The notes: generated by a model from the sequence alone, not told the origin. Shown: positions 8,140 through 17,957, numbered from the stretch's first letter. The stretch: 64,000 nt of DNA from Pseudomonas sp. 8O (GCF_902506495.1 NZ_LR733267.1:496001-560000); one strand, 5' to 3'. Numbers and translations are program-made.

Positions 8140-8553
8140 TTAAAGGGGTAGCGCATAAGTCCCTGTTACATGTGCGACCAACTCATTCTCATTCCCAGCC
8201 GAATACAACGAAACTTCACAAACTGCCTGGCGTCGGCTCAAACGAAGTATTCGCGCCTCGGCCAACAAGTCCACCGGCTTGGGTTTGACCAGAAAGTTGA
8301 TATTAAGATTGGACGTCACTGCCATTTCCACCCGACCGAGACGCCCCAACACCACGGCATACATCGCCGCATCCCCCAGCGCCATGATGGTCGGGCCAGA
8401 TAGCGTGCCACCCGGACGCACCAATTTGGCGTGAAAAGGCACGCGCGCCAGCACACCCCTTTCATCGAGGCGGTCGATCCGCAGATCGATATCCTCGGCC
8501 ATCGGTAGCCCAGCTCGAATCAGGCTCTGAACCTCAAGTGCAGTCAATCCCAC
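8140..8553 (-). CDS. PaaI-like hotdog-fold thioesterase
   Basis: A 137-residue single hotdog domain of the PaaI / DUF4442-type acyl-CoA thioesterase group. The hotdog helix LSGPTIMALGDAAMYAVVL carries the catalytic Asp position, and the following strand region TSNLNINFLVKPKPVDL is typical. It likely hydrolyses an acyl- or aryl-CoA in the cytoplasm; the substrate is unknown. It is divergent from proS with 124 bp between starts and ends at the terminator shared with oprD. Confidence 0.88.
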   Translation of the reverse strand: MGLTALEVQSLIRAGLPMAEDIDLRIDRLDERGVLARVPFHAKLVRPGGTLSGPTIMALGDAAMYAVVLGRLGRVEMAVTSNLNINFLVKPKPVDLLAEARILRLSRRQAVCEVSLYSAGNENELVAHVTGTYALPL

Positions 8554-8677
8554 TCTTCACTCCTCCCCGGGAGGCGCAGTAGCACTTTCGCGCCTGCACC
8601 CGTCCTGTACGCCACTGTATAGGCACCGTACAATGCCGGCCTATTCCAAGCCCTAGCAACCGACAGAACGGCCAAAC

Positions 8678-10393
8678 ATGCGTACCAGTCAGTTCCTGCT
8701 CTCGACCCTGAAAGAAACCCCTTCCGATGCCGTGGTGATCAGCCACCAGCTGATGCTGCGTGCCGGCATGATCCGCAAGCTGGCCTCCGGCCTGTATACC
8801 TGGCTGCCGATGGGCCTGCGCGTACTGCGCAAGGTCGAGACCGTGGTGCGCGAGGAAATGAACGCAGCCGGCGCGCTGGAAGTGCTGATGCCGGCCATTC
8901 AGCCTGCCGAGTTGTGGCAGGAGTCAGGTCGCTGGGTGCAGTACGGCCCCGAGCTGCTGCGCGTGAAGGATCGCCATGATCGCGAGTTCTGCGTCGGCCC
9001 GACCCACGAAGAAGTGATCACTGACCTGGCCCGCAATGAGCTGAACAGCTACAAACAGCTGCCGATCAACATGTATCAGATCCAGACCAAGTTCCGTGAC
9101 GAGATCCGCCCGCGCTTCGGTCTGATGCGTGGCCGCGAGTTCATCATGAAGGACGCCTACTCCTTCCATGCGGATCAGGCTTCCCTGCAGGAAACCTATG
9201 ACCGTATGCACCAGGCGTACTGCAACGTATTCAGCCGCCTGGGCTTGAACTTCCGCCCGGTACAGGCCGATACCGGCTCCATCGGCGGCACCGGCTCGCA
9301 TGAGTTCCACGTACTGGCCGACTCCGGTGAAGACGATATCGCCTTCAGCAATGTCTCCGACTACGCCGCCAATATCGAGAAGGCCGAAGCCATCCCGCGC
9401 GAGAAAGAGCGCCTTGCAGCGACCGAAGCGATGCGCCTGGTCGACACCCCCGACACCAAGACCATCGACGCCCTGGTTCAGGGTTTTGGACTGGCCATCG
9501 AGAAGACCATCAAGACCCTGGTGGTACACGCCGCCGAGGAAGGCAAGCTGATCGCCCTGATCGTGCGCGGCGACCACGAACTGAATGAAATCAAGGCCGC
9601 CAACCTGGAGTTGGTTGCCAGCCCGCTGCAGATGGCCAATGAAACCGAGATTCGCGCCGCCATCGGCGCCGGCCCTGGCTCGCTGGGCCCGGTCAATCTG
9701 CCGATACCCTGCATCATCGACCGCAGCGTTGCGCTGATGAGCGATTTCGCTGCCGGTGCCAACATCGAAGACAAGCACTACTTCGGCGTCAACTGGGAGC
9801 GCGACCTGCCGCTGCCTGAGGTTGCCGACCTGCGCAATGTCGTCGCCGGCGACCCCAGCCCTGATGGCCAGGGCACCCTGGAAATCAAGCGCGGCATCGA
9901 AGTCGGTCACATCTTCCAGCTCGGCACCAAGTACAGCGAGTCGATGAACTGCCAGGTACTCGGCGAGAACGGCAAGCCGGTCACCCTGACCATGGGCTGC
10001 TACGGCATTGGCGTTTCCCGCGTGGTGGCTGCTGCCATCGAGCAGAACTTCGACGAACGCGGCATCCGCTGGAACGACGCCCTGGCACCGTTCCAGATCG
10101 CCCTGGTACCGCTGCGCTACGAAACCGAGCAGGTGCGCGAGGCCACCGACAAGCTGTATGCCGAGCTGACTGCTGCTGGCTACGAAGTGCTGCTGGATGA
10201 CCGTGACAAGAAAACCAGCCCTGGCATAAAGTTCGCCGACATGGAGCTGATCGGCATTCCGCACCGCGTCGTCGTCAGCGACCGTGGCCTGGCAGAGGGT
10301 AACCTCGAGTACAAGAGCCGCGCCGAAACCGACGCGCAAGCCGTGCCGCTGGCCGATATCCTGCCCTTCCTGCAAGCCCGTATCAGCCGCTGA
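8678..10393 (+). CDS. proS: Prolyl-tRNA synthetase
   Basis: A 571-residue bacterial-type ProRS. N-terminal class II core begins MRTSQFLLSTLKE; motif 2 is near RFGLMRGREFIMKDAYSF; the INS editing domain (about 225-405), which clears Ala-tRNAPro, lies between motifs 2 and 3; motif 3 is CYGIGVSRVVAAAIEQ. A C-terminal anticodon-binding domain covers about 475-570. The length matches the family. It begins 124 bp from the divergent thioesterase and is followed 20 bp later by a lipoprotein gene, probably co-transcribed. Confidence 0.98.
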   Translation: MRTSQFLLSTLKETPSDAVVISHQLMLRAGMIRKLASGLYTWLPMGLRVLRKVETVVREEMNAAGALEVLMPAIQPAELWQESGRWVQYGPELLRVKDRHDREFCVGPTHEEVITDLARNELNSYKQLPINMYQIQTKFRDEIRPRFGLMRGREFIMKDAYSFHADQASLQETYDRMHQAYCNVFSRLGLNFRPVQADTGSIGGTGSHEFHVLADSGEDDIAFSNVSDYAANIEKAEAIPREKERLAATEAMRLVDTPDTKTIDALVQGFGLAIEKTIKTLVVHAAEEGKLIALIVRGDHELNEIKAANLELVASPLQMANETEIRAAIGAGPGSLGPVNLPIPCIIDRSVALMSDFAAGANIEDKHYFGVNWERDLPLPEVADLRNVVAGDPSPDGQGTLEIKRGIEVGHIFQLGTKYSESMNCQVLGENGKPVTLTMGCYGIGVSRVVAAAIEQNFDERGIRWNDALAPFQIALVPLRYETEQVREATDKLYAELTAAGYEVLLDDRDKKTSPGIKFADMELIGIPHRVVVSDRGLAEGNLEYKSRAETDAQAVPLADILPFLQARISR

Positions 10394-10413
10394 TCACGCC
10401 CTGCCGAGACATC

Positions 10414-11370
10414 ATGCACACGAGCAACAACCTTCGCCTGACCGGCGCCGCCTTGTGCGGCGCCCTCCTCCTCGGCGGCTGCGCCAATCAGCTGCCGCAA
10501 CGCAGCGAACATGAGGAGCGCGTCGAACGCAAACTGCTGGATCACCAGTTGCAGATCGATGCCGGCGAACCCAAAGTGCTGGAGCTACCGCAACGCCGCG
10601 TGCGTGTGCATGACCAGAAAAGTTACGAAGTCACAGCCTTCGAGGTGACCCGTCGCTACGACCGCTACACACCCTATCAGCCCTGGCGCGAGCTTTATGA
10701 AGTGCCGATGGGCGCGGTAGCGGTGGTTGCGGGCGTGGGCGCCAACATACTCAACGTCGCGCTGCTCGGCAGCCTGCCGGAAACCGCTACCCGTGGCTGG
10801 ATCAGTTACGGCATGGCCGGCCTGAACCCCTTCATGAACGTCGAATCGAACGGCCGCGCCGAGCAGAACCTGGCGAGCATCGAGGAGCTGCAGCGGGACC
10901 GTCGTATGGAGTACACCAACCTGCCCTGGTCCGAGCGCCCGGTGCAGGTCAAGGCTGGCGATCAGCAATTCGAACTACTCACCGACAGCAGCGGGGTGCT
11001 GCGCCTCAACTTGCTCGACAGCCCGTTCAGCGAGCAGGACATCGCGCGCCTGAACATGTTGCAACTGAGCGTCGAAGATCGCCTGGGCGACGATGTCGCG
11101 CGCGCGGAAACGAACCTTATGGTCAGCCACACCCTGCGCGGCAAACTGCATGAAGCACATGATCTGATCTTCGATGACCTCGAAGGCGGCGATGTTGACC
11201 AGTGGGTACACCGGGTCAAACGCCTTTCCGATCTAGGCCTGGAAGAAGAGGCCAGCGAGCTGGAGCAAAGCCTGATCGAGCTGACCCGCAACGACCCTGA
11301 GTTGCAGGATGCCTTCCTCAAGGCACTGCTCAAGGATGCCGGGCGCCTGGCTGCCGACCCTGCCAACTGA
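10414..11370 (+). CDS. Conserved lipoprotein of unknown function
   Basis: A 318-residue envelope protein with a lipoprotein signal peptide: lipobox LLGGC, with the lipidated Cys at residue 23. The next residues NQ do not signal inner-membrane retention, so it probably sits in the outer membrane. The middle has a hydrophobic stretch (GAVAVVAGVGANILNVALLGSLP, about 99-121) and the remainder is charged and helical. No enzymatic motif was recognised. It follows proS closely, the same place as an uncharacterised P. aeruginosa gene. Confidence 0.85.
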   Translation: MHTSNNLRLTGAALCGALLLGGCANQLPQRSEHEERVERKLLDHQLQIDAGEPKVLELPQRRVRVHDQKSYEVTAFEVTRRYDRYTPYQPWRELYEVPMGAVAVVAGVGANILNVALLGSLPETATRGWISYGMAGLNPFMNVESNGRAEQNLASIEELQRDRRMEYTNLPWSERPVQVKAGDQQFELLTDSSGVLRLNLLDSPFSEQDIARLNMLQLSVEDRLGDDVARAETNLMVSHTLRGKLHEAHDLIFDDLEGGDVDQWVHRVKRLSDLGLEEEASELEQSLIELTRNDPELQDAFLKALLKDAGRLAADPAN

Positions 11371-11491
11371 GCGCCCTACTCCGGTTCTTAAAGATGTCGC
11401 AGGGCAGTCCAGCCCCTGCACACCCACCCCTTCAGCCGGGGCATCTGCTTGTCGTGGCTTGAGGGCGGAGGACTCCAGCCTTCCGGTGGCT

Positions 11492-11513
11492 CGGTGCGCG
11501 CGGCGCACCCTAC
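11492..11513. repeat. Solitary REP-like half element
   Basis: A palindromic GGTGCGC...GCGCACCCTAC unit between the convergent lipoprotein and aldo/keto reductase genes. The same unit recurs at 31580-31640, 55050-55070 and 57643-57693. Confidence 0.6.
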
Positions 11514-11529
11514 CGGGTGGCGTTGCTCT

Positions 11530-12351
11530 CTATACCATCTGCAACCTCTGCTTGCGGCGCGGCGGCGGGAAAGCCGTGTCGAGCAAGGCCAGGTCATCCG
11601 CACTCAAGGTAATGGAAGCCGCCGCAGCGTTATCGCGCAAATGTGCGCTGCCCACGGCCTTGGGAATGGCGATCACGCCCTCCTGCCTGAGCACCCAGGC
11701 CAGTGCGACCTGAGCCGGCGTAACCCCATGCCGCCGGGCCACCTCAAGCAGTGCCGCTTCGTACAGCAGCGTGCCGGCCTGCCCTAGCGGACAGTAGGCC
11801 ATCAGCGGCATACCGGCGCGCTGATGCCAGGGCAGCAAGTCATACTCGATACCACGCGCCTCCAGGTTGTACAACACCTGATTGGTTCGGCACGCAGGCT
11901 GATCCAACTCCAGCAGATCGTCCAGATCGAAGTTGGAGACGCCCCAGGCACCGATCTTGCCCTGCTCGCGCAGCCGCTCGAAGCCTTCGACGGTCTCCTC
12001 CAGCGGGTAGCGCCCGCGCCAGTGCAGCAGGTAGAGATCGATTCGTTCGCATCCCAGTCGCGCCAGGCTGCGCTCACAGGCCACCTGAACGCCATCCCGA
12101 CTGGCGTTGTGCGGATACACCTTACTGATCAGAAACACCTCGTCTCGGCGCCCGGCGATAGCCTCGCCCACCACCAGCTCCGCGCCGCCCTCGCCGTACA
12201 TCTCGGCGGTATCGATCAGGCTCATGCCCAGATCCAGCCCTTCACGCAGCGCCGCAACCTCACGCGAGCGCTGGCCCTCATCTTCCCCCATGCGCCAGGT
12301 CCCCTGGCCTATCACCGGTACCTGCACGCCAGCCAGTTCAATTCTGCGCAT
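11530..12351 (-). CDS. Aldo/keto reductase
   Basis: A 273-residue NADPH-dependent TIM-barrel reductase. The catalytic tetrad is visible: Asp and Tyr in DTAEMYGEGGAE, Lys in LISKVYP and His in LYLLHWRG. The cofactor-binding C-terminal part IPKAVGSAHLRDNAAA is present. The start at 12351 (MRRIELAG) follows GGGAG; a longer frame from 12435 is the neighbour read out of frame. It overlaps the VOC gene by 14 bases, forming a three-gene unit (methyltransferase, VOC, reductase) that may deal with reactive carbonyls; that joint role is inference. Confidence 0.93.
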   Translation of the reverse strand: MRRIELAGVQVPVIGQGTWRMGEDEGQRSREVAALREGLDLGMSLIDTAEMYGEGGAELVVGEAIAGRRDEVFLISKVYPHNASRDGVQVACERSLARLGCERIDLYLLHWRGRYPLEETVEGFERLREQGKIGAWGVSNFDLDDLLELDQPACRTNQVLYNLEARGIEYDLLPWHQRAGMPLMAYCPLGQAGTLLYEAALLEVARRHGVTPAQVALAWVLRQEGVIAIPKAVGSAHLRDNAAAASITLSADDLALLDTAFPPPRRKQRLQMV

Positions 12352-12772
12352 CGATTTCTCCCAAGTGGGTTCTGACCAGGTCGTACCCTTCGCCACGCCA
12401 TTGCAGCAAGCACAGCCCGTGGCCGAAAGGGTCACTCAGCGTTACTAGCCGCCCCCAGTCATATTCGTTGGTTTCGCCTTCAGCTCGGGCACCTGCGGCA
12501 AGTGCCCGAGCAAGCGCTGCGTCTAGGTCATCGACCACGACATCCAAGTGCAGTGGCATCCAGTGACGATGGTAGTCGCGCTGCACATCCGCCTGCGGAC
12601 AGGGTTGAGTAGCAGCGGCATTGCGTAGCAGATAGAGCGGTACAGCCGCACCGAGCATCTCGATTACCGTACCGTCGAACAACACACGCCCGACACTGAA
12701 GCCGAGCGCTTGCTGGTAGAAAGCAACCGCCGCTGGTAGGTCGGGAACGTCGAGATTGAGCAGCAACTGCAT
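12338..12772 (-). CDS. VOC / glyoxalase-like protein
   Basis: A 144-residue protein with two beta-alpha-beta-beta-beta modules of the vicinal oxygen chelate fold: QLLLNLDVPDLPAAVAFYQQ at the start, WMPLHLDVVVDDLDAALARA in the middle and VTLSDPFGHGLCLLQW near the end. Possible metal ligands are the His of LHLDV and the Glu of VIEMLG. It is probably a glyoxalase, dioxygenase or resistance-type relative; substrate unknown. It begins 2 bases after the methyltransferase stop and overlaps the reductase gene. Confidence 0.85.
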   Translation of the reverse strand: MQLLLNLDVPDLPAAVAFYQQALGFSVGRVLFDGTVIEMLGAAVPLYLLRNAAATQPCPQADVQRDYHRHWMPLHLDVVVDDLDAALARALAAGARAEGETNEYDWGRLVTLSDPFGHGLCLLQWRGEGYDLVRTHLGEIDAQN

Positions 12773-12774
12773 GA

Positions 12775-13455
12775 TCAGAGCGGCTTGAGCAGCAGCAGCA
12801 GGGACACCGGCTGAACACTCTCGGGATGCAGCGGCTCCTGCAGCCATTCCAGGCGCCAGCCGGTTTCACCGATCAGCGTCAGCCAGGATTGCAGGGTGCG
12901 AAAGAACCAGGGCATCGGTGCCTGGAATCCCTCGCCGAAACCGACGAAATCCTCGACCCGCCAACCGTCCTGATAAGGCTCGCCATGGCTGGCCCGCCAG
13001 GGATGCAACGTCTGGATCAGCAAACTACCCCCCGGCGCCAGCAAATCGTGCAGACTGCGCAGGATAGGCTGCAGCGGCTCCTCGAGCAGCGCGAAGTTAC
13101 AGACCAGCACCTCGAAACGCCCGAGCTGCTCGGCATGCTCTTGCAACTCGGCATAACCACAGACGCGATACTGGCTACGCCCGTCGCATGCCGCGCGAGC
13201 CGCCTCGATCAGCGGCGCCGAGGCATCCACCCCCACCGGCTCGATACCGTGCTCGGCCAGGCCCCGGCACAGCCAGCCCTCGCCACAGCCGATATCCAAC
13301 ACCCGCCTGGGTTGCAGGGCCAGGACCGCCTGGACGATCGCGGCATCGGTAACCAGGCGCCGGCTTTCGATGCGTTGCTCACGCACCGCAGCGGCCCAGG
13401 CATCTGCATTGGCCTGCCAGCTTTGCTGAAGCTGTTCTCGGTGGTCGCGCTGCAT
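12775..13455 (-). CDS. SAM-dependent methyltransferase
   Basis: A 226-residue class I methyltransferase. SAM motif I is VLDIGCGEGWLCRGLA, the acidic ribose-binding residue is in PVGVDASAPLI, and a post-motif strand is LLAPGGSLLIQTLHP. Substrate not readable. The start at 13455 (MQRDHREQ) has GGGAG 5 bases upstream; an in-frame ATG at 13470 is possible. First gene of a tight three-gene unit with the VOC protein and aldo/keto reductase. Confidence 0.9.
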   Translation of the reverse strand: MQRDHREQLQQSWQANADAWAAAVREQRIESRRLVTDAAIVQAVLALQPRRVLDIGCGEGWLCRGLAEHGIEPVGVDASAPLIEAARAACDGRSQYRVCGYAELQEHAEQLGRFEVLVCNFALLEEPLQPILRSLHDLLAPGGSLLIQTLHPWRASHGEPYQDGWRVEDFVGFGEGFQAPMPWFFRTLQSWLTLIGETGWRLEWLQEPLHPESVQPVSLLLLLKPL

Positions 13456-13651
13456 GCTGACTCCCTGCATTTGTGCGTTGCCACGAGTCTAGCGCCAACG
13501 GGCCACACCGACACGCTTTGCGTCAAAACCGCCCGTCAGCCGCGCTCGCAGCAGCTAAGCTGATAACTAAGCAGACGAGGCGCCAAGGGCAAAGCCCGGC
13601 GAGCGGCAGCCCCGTGTTTTCCGTGGAGCAGATAGGCCAAGCCGGTGGATT

Positions 13652-16600
13652 ATGGGCGCGTTATGGCAATCGGATCCTCAACACCGCGAACTTGCGTCGA
13701 ACGCCTTGCCGGCGGTCGATGACAAGCCGGTCCCGCGACCACGCCGCTGGCGTCTGGTGCTTTACCTGCTACTGGCATCGGTGTTGGCCACTGCAGCCGC
13801 TGTGCTGTTTTTCGAGCTGCGCAGCGCGCACTTCCAGGCCCGTGAATTGAGCCGCTATGCCGCTACTCTCACTTACCGCGTCGAGCCTGGGCCCAGCCCG
13901 AATATTCTCTACCCCGCCGACGGCCCCTTCGATAAACGTCAGGGGTATGCCTACTTGCCACTGATGCTGGAGCGCCTGCAGCAACGTGACTTCCTGATCA
14001 GCGAGCAGGCGCGCTTCTCTCCGGCACTGATGACCTACAGCCGCCGAGGCCTGTTCCCGCCCTTCATCGAGAAAAGCCAAACCGGCCTCAGCATCAGCGA
14101 TTGCCGTGGCACGCCCTTCTATGAGTTCCGCTATCCACAACAGGGTTATGCCGATTTCGCCAGCATTGCGCCGCTGGTAGTGAGCAGCCTGCTGTTCATC
14201 GAGAACCGTCATCTGCTCGATAGCGATCAGCCACTCGCCAACCCGGCGGTGGACTGGCCACGGTTCGCCATGGCCGCGCTGTCGCAGATCGGCAAGGTGC
14301 TCGATGTGCAGGACCAGTCTGCTGGCGGCAGCACCCTGGCGACCCAGCTGGAGAAATACCGGCACTCTCCCGACGGCCTGACGCTGTCGGCGAAAGAAAA
14401 ACTGCGGCAGATGATCTCCGCCAGCGTGCGTGCCTACCAACAGGGGCCAGAGACCCTCGAAGCACGTCAGACCATCGTGCGCGATTACCTCAACAGCGTA
14501 CCGCTGTCCGCAGCACCGGGGCATGGCGAGGTTCATGGCCTGGCCGATGGCCTGCGTATCTGGTATGGCGCGGATTTCGAGCGCAGCAATGCGCTGCTCG
14601 ACCCTGGCCGCACGCCCGACGCCAGCATGGCTGAACGTGGCCTGGCCCTGCGCCAGGTGCTGTCGCTGATGATTGCCCAGCGTCGTCCTTCCTACTACCT
14701 GGCGCAAGGACGCAAGGAGATGGAGGCGCTGACGGAGGGTCATATCCGCCTGCTGGCTGCCGGCGGCCTGATCGACCCCGTACTGCGTGACGCGGCGCTG
14801 ACGCAGAAGCTGCAATACCGCGACTGGCAACTGGAACCCAATCTACGGTCGGTGGAAAGCGACAAGGGCATCAGCGTGGCCCGCTCACGCCTGTCCAACC
14901 TGCTGGGCATGCCCCTTTACGACCTGGACCGCCTCGATCTGGCCGCACGCAGCACCCTGCAACGCGATCTGCAGCAGGAAGCCAGCACCTACCTGCAACG
15001 CCTGGCCGATCCCGAATTCGCCGGCAAGATCGGCCTGTTCGGCGAGCGCCTGCTGTCCCCGGAAAAGACCGCCGAGGTGCGCTACAGCTTCACCCTGTTC
15101 GAGCGCACGGCAACTGGCAGTCGGGTGCGCGTGCAAACCGACAGCACCGATCAGCCTTTCGACATCAACGAAGGCAGCAAGCTAGAACTGGGATCCACCG
15201 CCAAGCTTCGGGTACTGGCGACCTATCTCGAAATCATCGCCGAACTGCATCAGCGCCATGCCGACAAGAGCCCGGCCGAGCTGCGCAACGTCGAGATCGC
15301 CGCACAGGACTACCTGAGCCGCTGGGCAGTCGCCTATCTGCAGGCCAACCCCGACAGCGATCTGGCCAGCATGCTGGAGGCCGCAATGGAACGACGCTAT
15401 TCGGCCAGTCCGCATGAACGCTTCTTCACCGGTGGCGGCCTACACACATTCGGCAACTTCCGCCGCGAGGACAACGGCCGCAAACCGACCCTGCGTGAAT
15501 CCCTGCGCGAGTCGATCAATCTGCCGTTCGTACGCCTGATGCGCGATCTGGTGCGCTACAGCACCTACCAGAGCAGCGCCAAACTGCTCAAGGACGACAA
15601 GGACCCACGCCGCCAGGAATACCTGCAACGTTTCGCCGACCAGGAAGGGCGCACGTTCCTGCTGCGTTTCTGGCGCAAATACCAGGGCCAACCGCAGCAG
15701 CAGCGGCTGGAGACGTTCATCAGCGGCCTGCGCCAGACCTCGGTGCGTCTGGGCGCCGTGCACCGTTACCTGCTGCCGCAGGCCGATGAAGCCACCTTCG
15801 CCGCTTTTCTGCGAGGGCAACTGCCACAGGAAAAACTCACCGATCAGCGTATCGCGCACCTGTACAAGAACTATGGCCCTGGCGCCTACAGCCTGCCGGA
15901 TCAGGGCTATATCGCTCGCGTGCATCCGCTGGAACTGTGGCTGCTGGGCTATCTGATCGACAACCCACAGGCCACCTTCAGCGACGCCGTGGCAGCCAGC
16001 GTCGACGAGCGCCAGGAGGTTTATGGCTGGCTGTTCCGCAGCCGGCACAAGAGTGCCCGCGACAGCCGCATCCGCATCATGCTGGAGGTGGAAGCCTTCT
16101 CCGATATTCACCGACGCTGGAAGAACCTCGGCTATCCCTTCCAGCACCTGGTGCCCTCGCTGGCCACCGCCCTGGGCAGTTCCGGTGATCGGCCGGCGGC
16201 GCTGGCCGAACTGATGGGCATCATCCAGAACGACGGCATTCGCCAACCGGTGCTGCGCATCGACGAACTGCACTTTGCTGCCGACACGCCTTACGAAACG
16301 CGGGTCGAGCGCAACACCCACGGCGCCAGGCGGGTGATGCCCTCGGAAGTTGCCGCCGCGCTGCGCAATGCACTTTCTCAGGTGGTCGAAGGCGGCACCG
16401 CAAGGCGTTTGCAGGGCACGTTCCAGTTGCAGGACGGCCGTGACCTGACCTTGGGCGGCAAGACCGGCACCGGCGACAACCGCATCGAAAGCGTCGGCCC
16501 TGGTGGCCGAGTGATCAGCTCACGAGCGATGAACCGCACGGCCACCTTCGTGTTCTTCCTCGGCCCTCGTCACTATGGCACCCTGACCGCCTTCGTACCG

Positions 16601-16750
16601 GGACGCGAGGCGGAGCGTTTCACCTTCACCTCGGCACTACCGGTACAGGTGCTCAAGGGCATGGCGCCGATCCTCGCACCCTATCTCGAACCAGGCAGCG
16701 CCACGCTCTGCAACACTCCGCTGAGTGCAACGCAGATCAGCCGGCGGTAA
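13652..16750 (+). CDS. Large divergent class A penicillin-binding protein
   Basis: A 1032-residue protein with one N-terminal membrane anchor (about 32-54). A GT51-type transglycosylase region follows (about 165-300): the catalytic Glu in LLFIENRHLL, GGSTLATQLEKY, and RQTIVRDYLNSVPLS. The transpeptidase half has all three acyl-serine motifs: SxxK as GSTAK (about 510), SxN as RESINLPF (about 626) and KTG as GGKTGTGD (about 938). It would polymerise and cross-link peptidoglycan in the periplasm. It is longer than usual class A enzymes, the first transglycosylase motif is unusual, and the extra ~250 residues sit between SxN and KTG. Start weakly supported (GGTGG upstream). Confidence 0.85.
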   Translation: MGALWQSDPQHRELASNALPAVDDKPVPRPRRWRLVLYLLLASVLATAAAVLFFELRSAHFQARELSRYAATLTYRVEPGPSPNILYPADGPFDKRQGYAYLPLMLERLQQRDFLISEQARFSPALMTYSRRGLFPPFIEKSQTGLSISDCRGTPFYEFRYPQQGYADFASIAPLVVSSLLFIENRHLLDSDQPLANPAVDWPRFAMAALSQIGKVLDVQDQSAGGSTLATQLEKYRHSPDGLTLSAKEKLRQMISASVRAYQQGPETLEARQTIVRDYLNSVPLSAAPGHGEVHGLADGLRIWYGADFERSNALLDPGRTPDASMAERGLALRQVLSLMIAQRRPSYYLAQGRKEMEALTEGHIRLLAAGGLIDPVLRDAALTQKLQYRDWQLEPNLRSVESDKGISVARSRLSNLLGMPLYDLDRLDLAARSTLQRDLQQEASTYLQRLADPEFAGKIGLFGERLLSPEKTAEVRYSFTLFERTATGSRVRVQTDSTDQPFDINEGSKLELGSTAKLRVLATYLEIIAELHQRHADKSPAELRNVEIAAQDYLSRWAVAYLQANPDSDLASMLEAAMERRYSASPHERFFTGGGLHTFGNFRREDNGRKPTLRESLRESINLPFVRLMRDLVRYSTYQSSAKLLKDDKDPRRQEYLQRFADQEGRTFLLRFWRKYQGQPQQQRLETFISGLRQTSVRLGAVHRYLLPQADEATFAAFLRGQLPQEKLTDQRIAHLYKNYGPGAYSLPDQGYIARVHPLELWLLGYLIDNPQATFSDAVAASVDERQEVYGWLFRSRHKSARDSRIRIMLEVEAFSDIHRRWKNLGYPFQHLVPSLATALGSSGDRPAALAELMGIIQNDGIRQPVLRIDELHFAADTPYETRVERNTHGARRVMPSEVAAALRNALSQVVEGGTARRLQGTFQLQDGRDLTLGGKTGTGDNRIESVGPGGRVISSRAMNRTATFVFFLGPRHYGTLTAFVPGREAERFTFTSALPVQVLKGMAPILAPYLEPGSATLCNTPLSATQISRR

Positions 16751-16845
16751 TACCCGGTAACCACGACGACCAGTGACTGGCGAAACCCGGCACCGGATAT
16801 GCAGTCCATGGCAGCATCATCCGTTGCCGTTCATGAGTATCGCCG

Positions 16846-17730
16846 ATGTCCTCATCCTGGTTCGCCCTGCTCCGCCGCCGTCGCCTGAGCTTGATCATCC
16901 TGGCTTGCCTGCTGGTGTTGCTGCCGATTGGCTGCGCCAAACTTGAGCAGACCGAGCGCGAGCTGGTGTTTCGCATCGAACCCGGCACCGCCCGCTGGTT
17001 CAGTGGTCTGCCCGCTGGCCTCGAGGAGGTGCAACTGCAATCAGCGAACCTGACGGCCGATGAAAGCCTGCACGCCTGGTGGTGGCCAGCGTCGCGCAAG
17101 GACGCCCCGACACTGCTCTATCTGCACGGTTCGCGCTGGAACCTGACCGGCCAGCTGTTTCGCATCGAACAGTTGCATGCCATGGGCTTCTCGGTACTGG
17201 CAGTGGACTACCGTGGCTTCGGCCAAAGCCGTGGCGCCCTGCCCTCCGAGCGCAGCGTTTACCAGGATGCCCTGATCGCCTGGCAGCACCTGGTGCGCCT
17301 GCAGCCAAAGGCGGATAAGCGCTTCATCTACGGTCATTCCCTGGGCGGCGCCGTGGCGGTCAATCTGGCGCACGAGCTGGCGGGCGAAGATGAAGCAGCA
17401 CAGGCCGCCGGTCTGATCATCGAGTCCAGCTTCACCAACCTGGGAGATGTGGCGGCAGCGGTATCCAATACTTCGCTACCGGTGCGCTGGCTGCTGTCGC
17501 AGGAGTTCGATTCGCTGGGCAAGATCGGTGACGTCGGTATCCCGGTACTGATCGCCCACGGGCGCGACGACCGCTACGTGCCCTCGCGCTTCAGCGAGGC
17601 GCTGTTCGCCGCCGCCAACGAACCCAAGCAGCTGCTACTGATCGACGGCGCCAACCACAACAACGGCCTGCGCATGGCCGGCAACAGCTATCGTCAGGCT
17701 TTGCGGGCGCTGGGACTCGAATTCAACTGA
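16846..17730 (+). CDS. Alpha/beta hydrolase lipoprotein
   Basis: A 294-residue hydrolase of the ABHD/BEM46 kind. It begins with a signal sequence ending in lipobox LLPIGC (Cys about residue 30), so it is likely anchored in the envelope. Catalytic residues: oxyanion strand YLHGSRWNLTG, nucleophile GHSLGG, Asp in LIAHGRDDRYVP and His in DGANHNNG. Function may be a lipase or esterase; the substrate is unknown. It lies 95 bp after the PBP-like gene on the same strand. Confidence 0.9.
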   Translation: MSSSWFALLRRRRLSLIILACLLVLLPIGCAKLEQTERELVFRIEPGTARWFSGLPAGLEEVQLQSANLTADESLHAWWWPASRKDAPTLLYLHGSRWNLTGQLFRIEQLHAMGFSVLAVDYRGFGQSRGALPSERSVYQDALIAWQHLVRLQPKADKRFIYGHSLGGAVAVNLAHELAGEDEAAQAAGLIIESSFTNLGDVAAAVSNTSLPVRWLLSQEFDSLGKIGDVGIPVLIAHGRDDRYVPSRFSEALFAAANEPKQLLLIDGANHNNGLRMAGNSYRQALRALGLEFN

Positions 17731-17744
17731 TGGCCTGAGCGACC

Positions 17745-17957
17745 TCAGGACTTGAATTGCTGCAGATACAGTTCCTCGACCTTGGTCCGCGCCCAGGGCG
17801 TCTTGCGTAGAAAGGTCAGGCTCGATTTGATGCTTGGCTCGTGCTTGAAACAGCGGACATCGACCTGACGGGCCAACCCCTCCCAGCCAATGCGCTCCAC
17901 CAGAGCGGTGAGAATCGCCTGCAGGGTCAGGCCGTGGAGCGGGTCGTTGCTGGTCAT
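17745..17957 (-). CDS. VF530-type small DNA-binding-like protein
   Basis: A 70-residue basic protein matching the VF530 / DUF2132 family: DPLHGLTLQAILTALVERIG, then RCFKHEPSIKSSLTFLRKTP and KVEELYLQ. The fold of the family resembles a compact helical DNA-binding domain; the biological role is unknown. Start at ATG 17957, with only a weak ribosome site. It is convergent with the hydrolase gene. Confidence 0.85.
   Translation of the reverse strand: MTSNDPLHGLTLQAILTALVERIGWEGLARQVDVRCFKHEPSIKSSLTFLRKTPWARTKVEELYLQQFKS

Noticed and set aside
8924..10375. 483-codon minus ORF across proS
   Set aside because: Antisense to a perfect ProRS.
15440..16321. 293-codon minus ORF within the PBP gene
   Set aside because: Antisense shadow with no recognisable domain.
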